From: Sediminibacterium ginsengisoli
GTDB lineage: Bacteria; Bacteroidota; Bacteroidia; Chitinophagales; Chitinophagaceae
Direction of reading: 5' to 3'
Length of the DNA stretch: 64,000 nt
Assembly (NCBI RefSeq): GCF_900167075.1
Contig: NZ_FUWH01000014.1
Location: 1 to 64,000, forward strand
In this document: positions 7,812 through 16,512 of the stretch, in pieces
How positions within the stretch are numbered: position 1 is the first letter of the stretch
Layout: each line of letters opens with the position of its first letter
Notes under the pieces: generated by a model
What the model was told of the DNA's origin: nothing
The model's input: the letters and a program-made list of their open reading frames with translations, nothing else
Databases searched by the model: none
Translations under genes and position numbers: made by a program

Positions 7812-7850
7812 CTTTAAAGGCAGCAGTTCGCGTAGCTGCTGCTTTTAAAG
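7812..7850 (+). terminator. Hairpin terminator after the TetX-like gene
   Basis: CTTTAAAGGCAGCAG pairs with CTGCTGCTTTTAAAG across an 8- to 9-base loop with one mismatch, ending in a T-rich strand. It lies 10 bases after the stop codon and ends 10 bases before the next start at 7860. Confidence 0.6.
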
Positions 7851-7859
7851 ACATACATC

Positions 7860-8561
7860 ATGAAACGAATTGTATTTTCCCTTCTTACCCTTGGTATTTT
7901 TTCCGGTGCAGCAACTGCCCAGAACATAGCAGAGCAGAAAGCAATATTCCTGAAGGACAGCCTTGCCGTTATTACTGCCCGTGTTGAAAATAAAATCATC
8001 CGTGGCAGATACATGGAAAAAAATCTCATTTCCCAGACAACGACATTAAAAAACTGGGAAGGTATTACTGTGGGGCTTTATGAATACAAGGAAACGGCTG
8101 ATGCGCCACTGGCAAGAGTTTACCTTGCCGATGCCAGTGCGGGAAAGATTGCGGCCTGGGTCATTACTGCCTGTGTTGAAGCCACGGGTAAACTGGAGTT
8201 CGCGCATACTTCATTGCTGATCTTCAGGATCAACGAAGCATCCAACGGGCAATTTCCTGTATTGGGCGCAGTGGTGGAAAACAATACACCTTATATTTTT
8301 AAGGATGGTGTAACGATCGGTCCGGCGCAGAATTTTCCGAACCTCCTGGATCCTGACAGTGTAACGGAAGACAAGATCACCGTAACCAAACGTTTTGGCA
8401 GGATCATCAGCACAACGAGAGAACAGTATAACGCTTTATTTCCGGGCATAGATGTTACAGATCATAAATGGCGGGATGCGGTTCGGGAAGAGTATAAAAA
8501 AGCCTTAAACTCAGACACGAACAATTTAATAGTGGCCTGGGCGAAAGCGAATCTGAAATAA
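7860..8561 (+). CDS. Secreted protein of unknown function
   Basis: The 233-residue product has a clear signal peptide (MKRIVFSLLTLGIFSGAATA, cleaved before QN), so it is exported to the periplasm or beyond. The mature part has no cysteine-rich or catalytic motif that I recognise; it is a mixed alpha/beta sequence with NKIIRGRYMEKN near residue 45 and EEYKKALNSDTNN near the end. It lies alone between the TetX-like gene and a VIT-type transporter, in the same direction as both. No family could be assigned. Confidence 0.75.
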   Translation: MKRIVFSLLTLGIFSGAATAQNIAEQKAIFLKDSLAVITARVENKIIRGRYMEKNLISQTTTLKNWEGITVGLYEYKETADAPLARVYLADASAGKIAAWVITACVEATGKLEFAHTSLLIFRINEASNGQFPVLGAVVENNTPYIFKDGVTIGPAQNFPNLLDPDSVTEDKITVTKRFGRIISTTREQYNALFPGIDVTDHKWRDAVREEYKKALNSDTNNLIVAWAKANLK

Positions 8562-8615
8562 AAGTTCCGGGTTTTAAAAATTCTTTTTTGTTAACTTGTA
8601 CTGAATTGCCGGCAC

Positions 8616-9317
8616 ATGTTAACACTCGACAACTACCTGGACAGCCATTATATCCACCGGAGCAATTGGCTGAGAGCAGCCGTACTGGGTGCCAATGATG
8701 GCATTATATCTATTTCTAGTCTTGCGATAGGCGTAACCGCAGCCAATGTAACAAAAGAACATATTCTGCTCACCACCGTTGCCGGTCTCGTGGCTGGTGC
8801 CCTCTCTATGGCCGCAGGTGAATATGTATCGGTAAGCTCTCAAACAGATACGGAAAAAGCCGATATCGAACGTGAAGCCAGAGAGCTCGAAGAGATGCCC
8901 GAAGAAGAACTCCGGATACTGGCACAGATCTATGAAAAAAGAGGGCTGAAACCGGATACAGCAGCGCTTGTTGCAAAAGAACTGACCGAAAAAGACGCGC
9001 TGGCTGCGCATGTAAGAGATGAACTCGGCATTACCGAGATGAGCCAGGCCAACCCGATCCAGGCTGCGCTGGCATCCGGCGCTTCCTTTACGGCTGGAGG
9101 CGTTCTGCCATTGCTGGTGATCCTGTTCGTTCCTTTAAAGAATATGGAGTATTACCTCTATGGCTTTACGATTGTCTTCCTTGCAGTCCTGGGTGCGATT
9201 GCAGCAAAAACCGGCGGTTCGGGCATACGGAAAGCCATTGTAAGAATTACTGTCTGGGGCACACTGGCTATGGGCTTGTCTGCACTGGTGGGCTATCTTT
9301 TTGGTGTTAAATTCTGA
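8616..9317 (+). CDS. VIT1/CCC1-family metal transporter
   Basis: This 233-residue membrane protein matches the VIT family that carries iron or manganese. The first helix region contains LRAAVLGANDGIISISSLAIGV and a second AGALSMAAGEYVSVSSQTDTE motif. A cytoplasmic Glu-rich segment follows (EELEEMPEEELRIL region, about 85-130), and then three C-terminal membrane helices. The Asp/Met/Glu residues of the family's metal path (ANDG, MAAGEY) are present. It may protect against metal excess, in keeping with the haem-binding protein gene that follows. Confidence 0.92.
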   Translation: MLTLDNYLDSHYIHRSNWLRAAVLGANDGIISISSLAIGVTAANVTKEHILLTTVAGLVAGALSMAAGEYVSVSSQTDTEKADIEREARELEEMPEEELRILAQIYEKRGLKPDTAALVAKELTEKDALAAHVRDELGITEMSQANPIQAALASGASFTAGGVLPLLVILFVPLKNMEYYLYGFTIVFLAVLGAIAAKTGGSGIRKAIVRITVWGTLAMGLSALVGYLFGVKF

Positions 9318-9382
9318 TATAGCCGGCTGATTGGATATCTATCAGCAAAATCATATTTTTATTCAAACCCATATACGAGCAT

Positions 9383-9832
9383 ATGATCAAAAAAATCCTG
9401 ATCCTTTTATTGACTGCACTGATCGTTATCCAATTCTTCAGGCCGCAGAAAAATATTGCTTCCGGTCCTTCAGCCAACGCAATTGAAAAACATTTTACTG
9501 TTCCCGCAGGAATTTACCAGGTACTGAAACGAAGTTGTTACGACTGTCATTCCAACAATACGGTCTATCCCTGGTACAATAATTTCCAGCCCGTAGCCTG
9601 GCTGATCGCCAAGGATGTAAAGGATGGCAAAAGGCATTTTAATTTTGACGAATTCAATGCCTATCCCAATCCGAAGAAAAAACACAAGCTCGAGGAATTT
9701 GTGGATGAGATCAAAGACGATAAGATGCCTCCGGGCATTTATACTGTTATCCATCGCAACGCTGTTCTCTCCGCCGGCGAGAAACAACAGCTCATTGCCT
9801 GGGCAGACAGTTTACAGAAAAGCATTAACTAA
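9383..9832 (+). CDS. Haem-binding c-type cytochrome-like protein
   Basis: This 149-residue protein has one N-terminal membrane anchor or signal (residues 1-20) and a single haem attachment site CYDCH at residues 52-56, followed by SNNTVYPWY. Near the C-terminus KMPPGIY offers a Met as the likely second axial ligand. This layout fits the Bacteroidota haem-binding domain family, periplasmic electron-transfer or sensing proteins of uncertain partner. It is the last gene of a rightward run and is followed by a strong terminator. Confidence 0.85.
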   Translation: MIKKILILLLTALIVIQFFRPQKNIASGPSANAIEKHFTVPAGIYQVLKRSCYDCHSNNTVYPWYNNFQPVAWLIAKDVKDGKRHFNFDEFNAYPNPKKKHKLEEFVDEIKDDKMPPGIYTVIHRNAVLSAGEKQQLIAWADSLQKSIN

Positions 9833-9851
9833 ACTGTAGTTGAGTCGTAAC

Positions 9852-9881
9852 AAAAAAGCTTCAGAAAACTGAAGCTTTTTT
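9852..9881. terminator. Bidirectional intrinsic terminator
   Basis: A perfect stem AAAAAAGCTTCAG / CTGAAGCTTTTTT with an AAAA loop lies between two convergent genes, with a run of T on each strand. It can stop transcription from both the haem-binding protein gene and the permease gene. Confidence 0.9.
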
Positions 9882-9915
9882 GCATCTATCACTGCGCATC
9901 AGAATGCAACTGATT

Positions 9916-12294
9916 CTATTCTGATCTTAAACTTTTTACAGGATTGGCCAGGGCAGCTTTGATCGCTTTGGCGCAAATGGTCACAAATGCGATACCGAAA
10001 GTGAGCAGCGCAGCAAATGCAAATACCCACCAGTTCAAAGTTGTTTTATACGCAAAATTCTGCAGCCATTTGTTCATGGCCCAGTAGCCCACAGGCAGCG
10101 CAATGCAGGTTGCAATGATGACCGGCTTCAGCAGGTCTTTTGACAGCAGCACCACAATTCCCTGCACCGATGAACCCAGCACCTTACGGACTCCGATCTC
10201 TTTGAAACGTTTGATAGCGGTGAATGACGCGAGCCCGAACAGGCCAAGGCAGGCTACAAATATGGCCATGACCGCAAATACGGAGAGAACGGTCTGCTGG
10301 CGGATATCTTTCCTGTACATCTCATCGAACTGCTGATCCAGGAAACGGTATTCAAAAGGATATGCCGATGCAATGCTCTTGTACACTTTCTCTACCGCAG
10401 CAACGCCTGCTTCGATATTGCCGGGTTTCAGTTTTACCACTGCTACCCTTCTGTCTATATTAGGTGCAATCACCAAAGGTTCTATATCGTTTTTCAGTGA
10501 CTGGAAATTAAAATCCTCCACCACACCGATGACGCGTCGTTTTGATTTGTCCCGAAGTGTATTCTCTATCCATTTACCGATGGCCTGTTCAGGCGTCCAG
10601 CCCAGTTTGGTGGCCGCGGTTTTATTGATCAGCAATGCTTCGGTTGAATCTGTCGGAAATGCTGCGGAGAAATCCCGGCCCGCAATTACCTTCACACCCA
10701 GTGTTTTCGCGAATTCAAAATCTGCGAACTCGGTCCTGGCATTCCATTTGCCATCGCGACCTTCCACATTAAACATATGCCCGTCGAAGAACCCGCCAGG
10801 CTCTCCGGACATGAGTGATACGGATTGTACTTTACTTTCGCCCTGCAATGCGTTTTTAAACGTAACCGTGTTCCGGTAAATATCTTCATTGTCTATACGG
10901 ATAAGCAGGGTTTGTTCTTTGTTATATCCAAGCTGTTTGTTCTTTACATAATTCATCTGCTTGTTGATCACAAAAGTGCCCACGATCAGGAAAACAGAGA
11001 TCGTAAACTGAATAACCACCAGCGCCTGCCTGAATGAAGCACCGCCTTTTCCCAAACGAAGCTTTCCTTTCAGGGCTTCTACAGGAGAAAATGCAGACAG
11101 CACAAATGCCGGGTAACTACCCGCCAGCAATCCGGCCGTAACAATTACACCAGCAAGAAACAGGTAAATAGGCCAGGAATTCCAGGAGATCGTCAGTGAA
11201 TAACCCAGCAACTGGTTATACCAGGGCATCAGGAGCAGGATCAGCAATAAGGACAATACGCAGGATATAGCGGTAAGCAATACCGACTCGCCTATAAATT
11301 GCCATATAATGTTATTACGCAATGCACCCAGCACTTTACGCAGACCAACTTCTTTGGAACGTTCTGCAGAACGGATCGTTGAGAGATTGATAAAATTGAT
11401 GCAGGCGATCAGTAAGATCAGGATCGCTATCGACAGGAATATATATACAACAGTTTTATCGCCATGTTTTGTTGCATCGAAAGTGGTGTCGCTGAAATAA
11501 GCCTCTTTTAAAGGAATGAGCGACAGGCTGAAATCGAAACCATATTTCCGCATTTCACTGCCCAGGTACTTTTCCATAAAAGCCGGCAATTGCTTTTCTA
11601 CCTGTGCTTCAGTGATATTAGGTGCGAGTTTGGCGTAAGTGTAAGTACCATTATTGATCCAGACTGTCATCCAGCCTGCATTTTTATAATTTTCCAATGG
11701 CACTACAATGTCAAATTCAAGATGCGAGTTCGATGGAACATCTTTGGCGATACCTGTAACTGTTAAAGGCGTTTCTTTATCCAGCATAACCGTCTTCCCC
11801 ATGGCCGTTTCCGCATTACCGAAATATTTTTTGGCCGTGGTTTCCGTCATCACAACACTATGCGGCTCCTGCAACGCGGTTTTCGGGTCACCTTTCAATA
11901 ACGGGAATGAAAAAAAGGTAAAGAAATTCGCATCTGTGTTAACGACCTTTTTTTCATTAAAAGAACGATCTCCGTTTGTGAACAGGTTATTATTCTGACT
12001 TACCCTGACAACCGATTCGATCAGCCCTTTATACTCATTCTGAAGCGCCGGTGCATACAGACCCGATAAGTAAGAAACTGATTTTGTTTCCCCGTCTTTC
12101 GAAAAACCGCGCATCACCCTGTAGATCCGGTCGCCGTCTTTGTGAAAACGGTCAAAACTGAACTCATTCATGATGAACAGGAAGATCATCATGCAGGTAG
12201 TGATCCCAATGGTCAGCCCGAGAATATTGATAAAAGAAAACACTTTGTTCTTCCTCAGGTTTCTCCAGGCCGTCTTGAAATAGTTTTTGAACAT
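9916..12294 (-). CDS. FtsX-like / MacB-type ABC transporter permease
   Basis: This 792-residue protein has the Bacteroidota layout of two MacB periplasmic core domains alternating with FtsX domains. An N-terminal helix follows MFKNYFKTAWRNLRKNK, then a periplasmic domain (about 60-280), three helices with SERSKEVGLRKVLGA, a further helix, a second periplasmic domain, and a C-terminal FtsX domain repeating FKEIGVRKVLGSS. The duplicated RKVLG motif marks the cytoplasmic coupling helices. I chose the MFKNYF start, which is the family's usual N-terminus. No ATPase or membrane-fusion gene is adjacent, so its partner is elsewhere. Substrates of such permeases are mostly unknown. Confidence 0.92.
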   Translation of the reverse strand: MFKNYFKTAWRNLRKNKVFSFINILGLTIGITTCMMIFLFIMNEFSFDRFHKDGDRIYRVMRGFSKDGETKSVSYLSGLYAPALQNEYKGLIESVVRVSQNNNLFTNGDRSFNEKKVVNTDANFFTFFSFPLLKGDPKTALQEPHSVVMTETTAKKYFGNAETAMGKTVMLDKETPLTVTGIAKDVPSNSHLEFDIVVPLENYKNAGWMTVWINNGTYTYAKLAPNITEAQVEKQLPAFMEKYLGSEMRKYGFDFSLSLIPLKEAYFSDTTFDATKHGDKTVVYIFLSIAILILLIACINFINLSTIRSAERSKEVGLRKVLGALRNNIIWQFIGESVLLTAISCVLSLLLILLLMPWYNQLLGYSLTISWNSWPIYLFLAGVIVTAGLLAGSYPAFVLSAFSPVEALKGKLRLGKGGASFRQALVVIQFTISVFLIVGTFVINKQMNYVKNKQLGYNKEQTLLIRIDNEDIYRNTVTFKNALQGESKVQSVSLMSGEPGGFFDGHMFNVEGRDGKWNARTEFADFEFAKTLGVKVIAGRDFSAAFPTDSTEALLINKTAATKLGWTPEQAIGKWIENTLRDKSKRRVIGVVEDFNFQSLKNDIEPLVIAPNIDRRVAVVKLKPGNIEAGVAAVEKVYKSIASAYPFEYRFLDQQFDEMYRKDIRQQTVLSVFAVMAIFVACLGLFGLASFTAIKRFKEIGVRKVLGSSVQGIVVLLSKDLLKPVIIATCIALPVGYWAMNKWLQNFAYKTTLNWWVFAFAALLTFGIAFVTICAKAIKAALANPVKSLRSE

Positions 12295-12530
12295 AAACGC
12301 AGTTATTGTGATGTTGAATAGGAATATTAACCGATCATCGGCATTCAGTTCCAACAACTATGCCACGACATAACTCATTGTTTATAAACTTATTGCACTA
12401 CATCTTACAATCACTACTGTCCGAAAATGAACAGTTCTGTACGAAACTGCTACAGCCAGCCGTTCAGGTTCGGCAGTTTAAATTTCATACATTCACTTCC
12501 CGGGAAACCGGCTCAATTAATCGCAATACC

Positions 12531-13094
12531 ATGAAACGTAAGCCCTCCCTGACTTCCCAAGAAAATACCGCTCTGCTCCAGTTGTTAAGCGCGCGTTTTG
12601 AGAAGCACAAGAACCGTCATAAGGGTATTGTATGGGCTGGTGTACAGAAAAAGCTTGAAGCTTCACCGGATAAACTGTGGTCGCTGCAACAAATGGAAGA
12701 ATCCGGCGGCGAGCCCGATGTTGTGGGTTACGATAAAAAGAAAGACCAGTACATTTTCTTTGATTGTTCGGCCGAAAGTCCGAAAGGCCGCAGAAGTACC
12801 TGCTACGACCGGGAAGCCCTGGAATCAAGAAAAGAGCATCCGCCTGCCGATAACGTGATTGACATGTGCGACGAAATGGGTATTGATCTGCTCACAGAAG
12901 AACAATACCGCGAACTTCAGCAGCTTGGCGATTTTGACACCAAAACATCCAGCTGGATACAGACACCGGCAGCTATCCGCAAACTGGGCGGTGCACTTTT
13001 CTGCGATAAACGTTATGATCATGTGTTCGTATATCACAACGGCGCATCTTCTTACTATGCAGCGAGAGGTTTCCGCGGTTGTTTACGGTTATGA
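12531..13094 (+). CDS. DUF4256 domain-containing protein
   Basis: The 187-residue protein starting MKRKPSLTSQENTALLQLL matches DUF4256, a family of unknown function. Typical features are RFEKHKNRHKGIVW near residue 25, MEESGGEPDVVGYD near 60, FFDCSAESPKGRRSTCYD near 85 and a C-terminal stretch rich in Tyr and Gly. No signal peptide or membrane segment is present, so it is cytoplasmic. An in-frame extension upstream to 12360 lacks family character. Its last 6 bases overlap the end of the convergent ABC-F gene. Confidence 0.82.
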   Translation: MKRKPSLTSQENTALLQLLSARFEKHKNRHKGIVWAGVQKKLEASPDKLWSLQQMEESGGEPDVVGYDKKKDQYIFFDCSAESPKGRRSTCYDREALESRKEHPPADNVIDMCDEMGIDLLTEEQYRELQQLGDFDTKTSSWIQTPAAIRKLGGALFCDKRYDHVFVYHNGASSYYAARGFRGCLRL

Positions 13095-14690
13095 TTTATT
13101 CAGCCATATTTCCCTTTCAATATTTACCGCTTCAAGGAAATAACGGTCGTGCGACACTACGATCAATGTTCCGTTATAATGCTGTACAGCTGCGACCAGG
13201 ATTGCCACGCTTTCCATATCGAGGTTATTCGTTGGTTCATCAAGAAGCAGCATGTCCGGCGGGTGATTACTGATGGTAATGCAGCACAAGGCCAGGCGCA
13301 TTCTTTCGCCGCCGCTTAAAGCGGCGCAGGGTTTATTCCAGGCTTCTTTCGGAAATAAAAACCTGTTCAGCCTGGTTTTTATTTCCGATTCCTGCAGGTC
13401 ACCATCATTATAGAGTTGTGCCTGTTCGTATACACTGATCTTGTTATTGATAAGGGAATAATCCTGGTCGATGTAAGTTACCTTGCCAGCGGCATTCATT
13501 ACTGTTCCGCACGTAGGTTGCAGAAGTCCCATAATAAGCTTCATCAATGTAGTCTTGCCCGAACCATTATCGCCCCTGACCGCTATGCGATCCCCGCTCA
13601 GGATCGTAATATCCAGGTTGTCCTTCCATTGATTACCGTTGTCATATCTGAAATTAACGTTTACAGCTGTCCATAAACGTTTGCCCTTATGAAGATCCGG
13701 ATGCCGGAATCCGAGTTTCATCTTATCCATATCAGGCATGGCAGCTCTCAGTGTTTTTAATTCCTCACCAATGTTGCCGATCTTTTCCGCGTGTACTGTT
13801 TTTACTTTGGCAGTACTGTTCTCTGCATTGTTCCGCAGCGTGTTCATCATGATGCGGGCCACACCGGCTTTTTCCTGCTTTTTCTTTCCACGTGCATCCA
13901 GCCTTTGCTGTCGCTCGAGTGTTTCACGTGCTTTTTCTTTTGCTTTCCGCAACTCTTTTTCCCTGCTATGCAATTCCTGGCTTAATGCTTCCTGCGCGAT
14001 CTTTTTCTGTTCCGCATAAAAATCATAATTGCCCCCATAAGTTACCAGGCCTGCTTTGCCCAGCTCGCAGATCGTATCGGGTAATCCGAGGAGTTGCCGG
14101 TCGTGACTGACCATGATCCACCCGCTGGCTGTTGATCGCAGCAATTCATATAATAGTTCACGACTGCCTGTATCCAGATGATTCCCCGGTTCATCCAGCA
14201 GGATCAGTTCGGGCTGGTGAATGGAAATACCGGCGAGGAATACTTTGGTCTTCTGGCCTCCGCTGAGCGTTTCCATTTTTTGTGAAAGGTGAAGATGCCC
14301 CAGTTTCCAGTAACGCAATGCTTCCAGGCAACGCTCTTCGATGGTCCAATCATCGTTGAGTATTTCAAAGTGAGCGTCTGTTACCTCGCCTGCCAGTATC
14401 GATTGCAATGCATGCAGTTTCCGGTCCACTTTCAGCACCTCGGCAATAGTGAGCTGATCATATTGCCCGAAAACCTGTGGCACAACATAAGGAATGACAT
14501 CGCGGATGATTATGCCCGACAAAGGCTTCAACTCCCCTGAAATAAGTTTTAACAAGGTTGATTTACCGGCTCCGTTATGGCCAACCAACGCAATTTTCTG
14601 GTGCCGCTGAACGGAAAGGTCTATATGATCGAATAACGGATCCCCGCCGGGGTAGGTATATGAGATATGCTGAAGAATAAGCATTTTCAT
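13089..14690 (-). CDS. ABC-F family ATPase (ribosome-associated)
   Basis: This 533-residue protein has two ATP-binding cassettes and no membrane part, the ABC-F layout. Cassette 1: Walker A GHNGAGKST (37-45), LSGGQ (142-146), Walker B with Glu167. The interdomain linker at about 230-320 is highly charged. Cassette 2: GDNGSGKTT (373-381), LSGGER (458-463), LLLDEPTNNLD (481-491). In cassette 1 the usual DEPTNHLD reads DEPGNHLD. Such proteins bind the ribosomal E site and either tune translation or protect it from antibiotics; which applies here is undetermined. A -7-like element 95 bases upstream implies a leader that could carry attenuation control. Confidence 0.9.
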   Translation of the reverse strand: MKMLILQHISYTYPGGDPLFDHIDLSVQRHQKIALVGHNGAGKSTLLKLISGELKPLSGIIIRDVIPYVVPQVFGQYDQLTIAEVLKVDRKLHALQSILAGEVTDAHFEILNDDWTIEERCLEALRYWKLGHLHLSQKMETLSGGQKTKVFLAGISIHQPELILLDEPGNHLDTGSRELLYELLRSTASGWIMVSHDRQLLGLPDTICELGKAGLVTYGGNYDFYAEQKKIAQEALSQELHSREKELRKAKEKARETLERQQRLDARGKKKQEKAGVARIMMNTLRNNAENSTAKVKTVHAEKIGNIGEELKTLRAAMPDMDKMKLGFRHPDLHKGKRLWTAVNVNFRYDNGNQWKDNLDITILSGDRIAVRGDNGSGKTTLMKLIMGLLQPTCGTVMNAAGKVTYIDQDYSLINNKISVYEQAQLYNDGDLQESEIKTRLNRFLFPKEAWNKPCAALSGGERMRLALCCITISNHPPDMLLLDEPTNNLDMESVAILVAAVQHYNGTLIVVSHDRYFLEAVNIEREIWLNKS

Positions 14691-14784
14691 TTCTTTTTAG
14701 AGTCAGATAATACAACAGCATTTTGCCGGTGTTATAAGTCTGTAAGAAATGATCTGCTACATGATAGATGTGACTTTTGAATTA

Positions 14785-14792
14785 CAAATGTA
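14785..14792 (-). promoter_or_regulatory. Candidate -7 element for the ABC-F gene
   Basis: TACATTTG on the minus strand matches the Bacteroidota -7 consensus TAnnTTTG exactly. No good -33 element was found at the expected distance. If used, the transcript has a leader of roughly 85-90 bases before the ATPase start. Confidence 0.35.
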
Positions 14793-14872
14793 CGGATTAA
14801 TTTAAATTCCCGCCACCTGTCGCCCGGACAGTCATTTTATATTATATTCACATCATACATAATGATGTATCG

Positions 14873-15427
14873 ATGATACCTGGTGAGGCTTTAACGGAAA
14901 ATCAGCAACAGCAATTATTACAATTGCGTGAGCAACTGGTTTTGTTCCGTACCGTATCCTGCCGGCTGGCACATGAGCAGATCAGCGGGATCACTGCATG
15001 CAATGGCGCTGACGAAGATGCCAGCTCCTATCATTTTCAACGTGACGGTCTGTGCAGACCGGAATTAAGAAAAATGACGCTGGGCTGTGCACATACAGGT
15101 GCCAATGACAGGTTCTGCCAACTGATCGATAAAGCTTTCGCTACCGGCTTATTGAATGCGACCATCTCACCGTCGCTTACCCTCAATGAAATCATTGTTG
15201 CCATTTACAAGATGGATCATGAAAAAGGTGACCTTGAAAAAGAACTTGCCATCGCACGTTATAATAATCACCATGAAACGATCCGCGCCCTGGAGCATGA
15301 GCTTGCAGAGCTGGTAACCCGTCATACAAATGCCATATCCAGGCTTGAAAAAATCAGGTATGGTTTAATGGAACAGATCGATGCAGCTATTCTTCCTGCC
15401 AAACATCATCAATCTGTTCCGGTGTAA
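14873..15427 (+). CDS. Hypothetical protein with C-terminal coiled coil
   Basis: This 184-residue cytoplasmic protein is not recognised. The N-terminal third contains two cysteines and a His-rich stretch (residues 20-55, with SCRLAHEQISGITACNG). The C-terminal half (about 110-170) is strongly helical and charged with heptad character (EKGDLEKELAIARYNNHHE, ALEHELAELVTRH). It has no signal peptide or membrane segment. It starts within 190 bases of the divergent ABC-F gene and may share its regulatory region. Confidence 0.7.
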   Translation: MIPGEALTENQQQQLLQLREQLVLFRTVSCRLAHEQISGITACNGADEDASSYHFQRDGLCRPELRKMTLGCAHTGANDRFCQLIDKAFATGLLNATISPSLTLNEIIVAIYKMDHEKGDLEKELAIARYNNHHETIRALEHELAELVTRHTNAISRLEKIRYGLMEQIDAAILPAKHHQSVPV

Positions 15428-15435
15428 GCCTGTCG

Positions 15436-15627
15436 TTATTCTTTTTCAAACAAATCCCTGCTCTGAGTATGATATTTTGCATCACTTACTTTTAAAATCG
15501 CGTTGATCAGATCTGTAGAAACGGGAGCCCGGGCAGGATAGCCGAATTGCTGCAGAAAATCTCTCAACGCCTTAGCATAGGATTTGTTTTGAATGAAAGC
15601 AGGTTGCTTAAAATTAATGAAACCCAT
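15436..15627 (-). CDS. Possible small hypothetical protein
   Basis: A 63-codon frame reads MGFINFKQPAFIQNKSYA and continues with FLQQFGYPARAPVSTDLI, with composition like a real protein rather than an antisense shadow. It lies in an otherwise empty interval between two rightward genes and on the opposite strand, where it overlaps only the non-coding leader of the DUF72 gene. No family is recognised and no promoter was found. It may be spurious. Confidence 0.4.
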   Translation of the reverse strand: MGFINFKQPAFIQNKSYAKALRDFLQQFGYPARAPVSTDLINAILKVSDAKYHTQSRDLFEKE

Positions 15628-15684
15628 TTATTCTTCACTGCCGGAGTAATACCATGTGGCACATTTCTTTCAAACGGATCCATC

Positions 15685-16413
15685 ATGCGTAAAGGCAAAA
15701 TCCATATCGGTACATCGGGCTGGAGTTACCGGCACTGGAAAGGTAAATTTTATCCCGCCGGCCTGGCTGCCGCAGCTGAGTTCAGTTATTACTGCAGCAT
15801 TTTCAAAACTGTGGAGCTGAACAACTCATTCTATCGTATTCCTGATAAAGAGACTTTTATCAACTGGCGAAAAAAGACGCCGGGTGATTTTTTATTCGCA
15901 GTTAAAGGAGGCCGGTATTTTACGCATCTTAAAAAACTGAAAGCCGATCGCCCCGCCCTTAAAGACTTTTTTGAACGGGCCATGCATCTCGGTAAAAAGC
16001 TCGGCCCCGTTCTTTTTCAACTGCCGCCGCGCTGGAAATGTAATGTGGAACGCCTTGCCGGATTTCTGGAACTGCTTCCCGAAAAGATCCGCTGTTGCTT
16101 TGAGTTCCGTGATACCAGCTGGTATAATGAAGAAGTATACAAACTGCTGCGAAGCCATAACTGCGCGTTCTGCATCTATGAACTGGCAGGCCATATCTCA
16201 CCGCTGACGGTTACCGCCGGTTTTGTTTATGTAAGATTGCACGGCCCGGGCGCAAAGTACCAGGGAAGTTATCCGGCTGAAACTTTACAGGAATGGGCCA
16301 GCCGATGCCTTTCCTGGCAAAGGGCAGGCAAAGATGTGTATGTCTATTTCGATAACGACCAGGAAGGCTATGCAGCATTCAATGCAGTAACATTTCTGCA
16401 ACTGGTGCAGTGA
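15685..16413 (+). CDS. DUF72 domain-containing protein (YecE-like)
   Basis: The 242-residue TIM-barrel-like protein starts MRKGKIHIGTSGWSYRHWKG, with the family hallmark GTSGWSY and, later, LNNSFYRIPDKETFINW, KGGRYFTHLKKL, LFQLPPRW and a C-terminal DVYVYFDNDQEGYA. DUF72 proteins are widespread and biochemically uncharacterised. A longer in-frame start at 15547 was rejected because the added 46 residues do not fit the family. The next gene is a catalase starting 100 bases downstream, in the same direction. Confidence 0.9.
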   Translation: MRKGKIHIGTSGWSYRHWKGKFYPAGLAAAAEFSYYCSIFKTVELNNSFYRIPDKETFINWRKKTPGDFLFAVKGGRYFTHLKKLKADRPALKDFFERAMHLGKKLGPVLFQLPPRWKCNVERLAGFLELLPEKIRCCFEFRDTSWYNEEVYKLLRSHNCAFCIYELAGHISPLTVTAGFVYVRLHGPGAKYQGSYPAETLQEWASRCLSWQRAGKDVYVYFDNDQEGYAAFNAVTFLQLVQ

Positions 16414-16512
16414 TCTGCGGTGGTAAAAATTCCACAACAACAGGTAATGCGATGCGTTTTAATACCGGCTTATTTTTTTAAGCGATGTGTTGTTCATCTT
16501 AAATTAAATACT

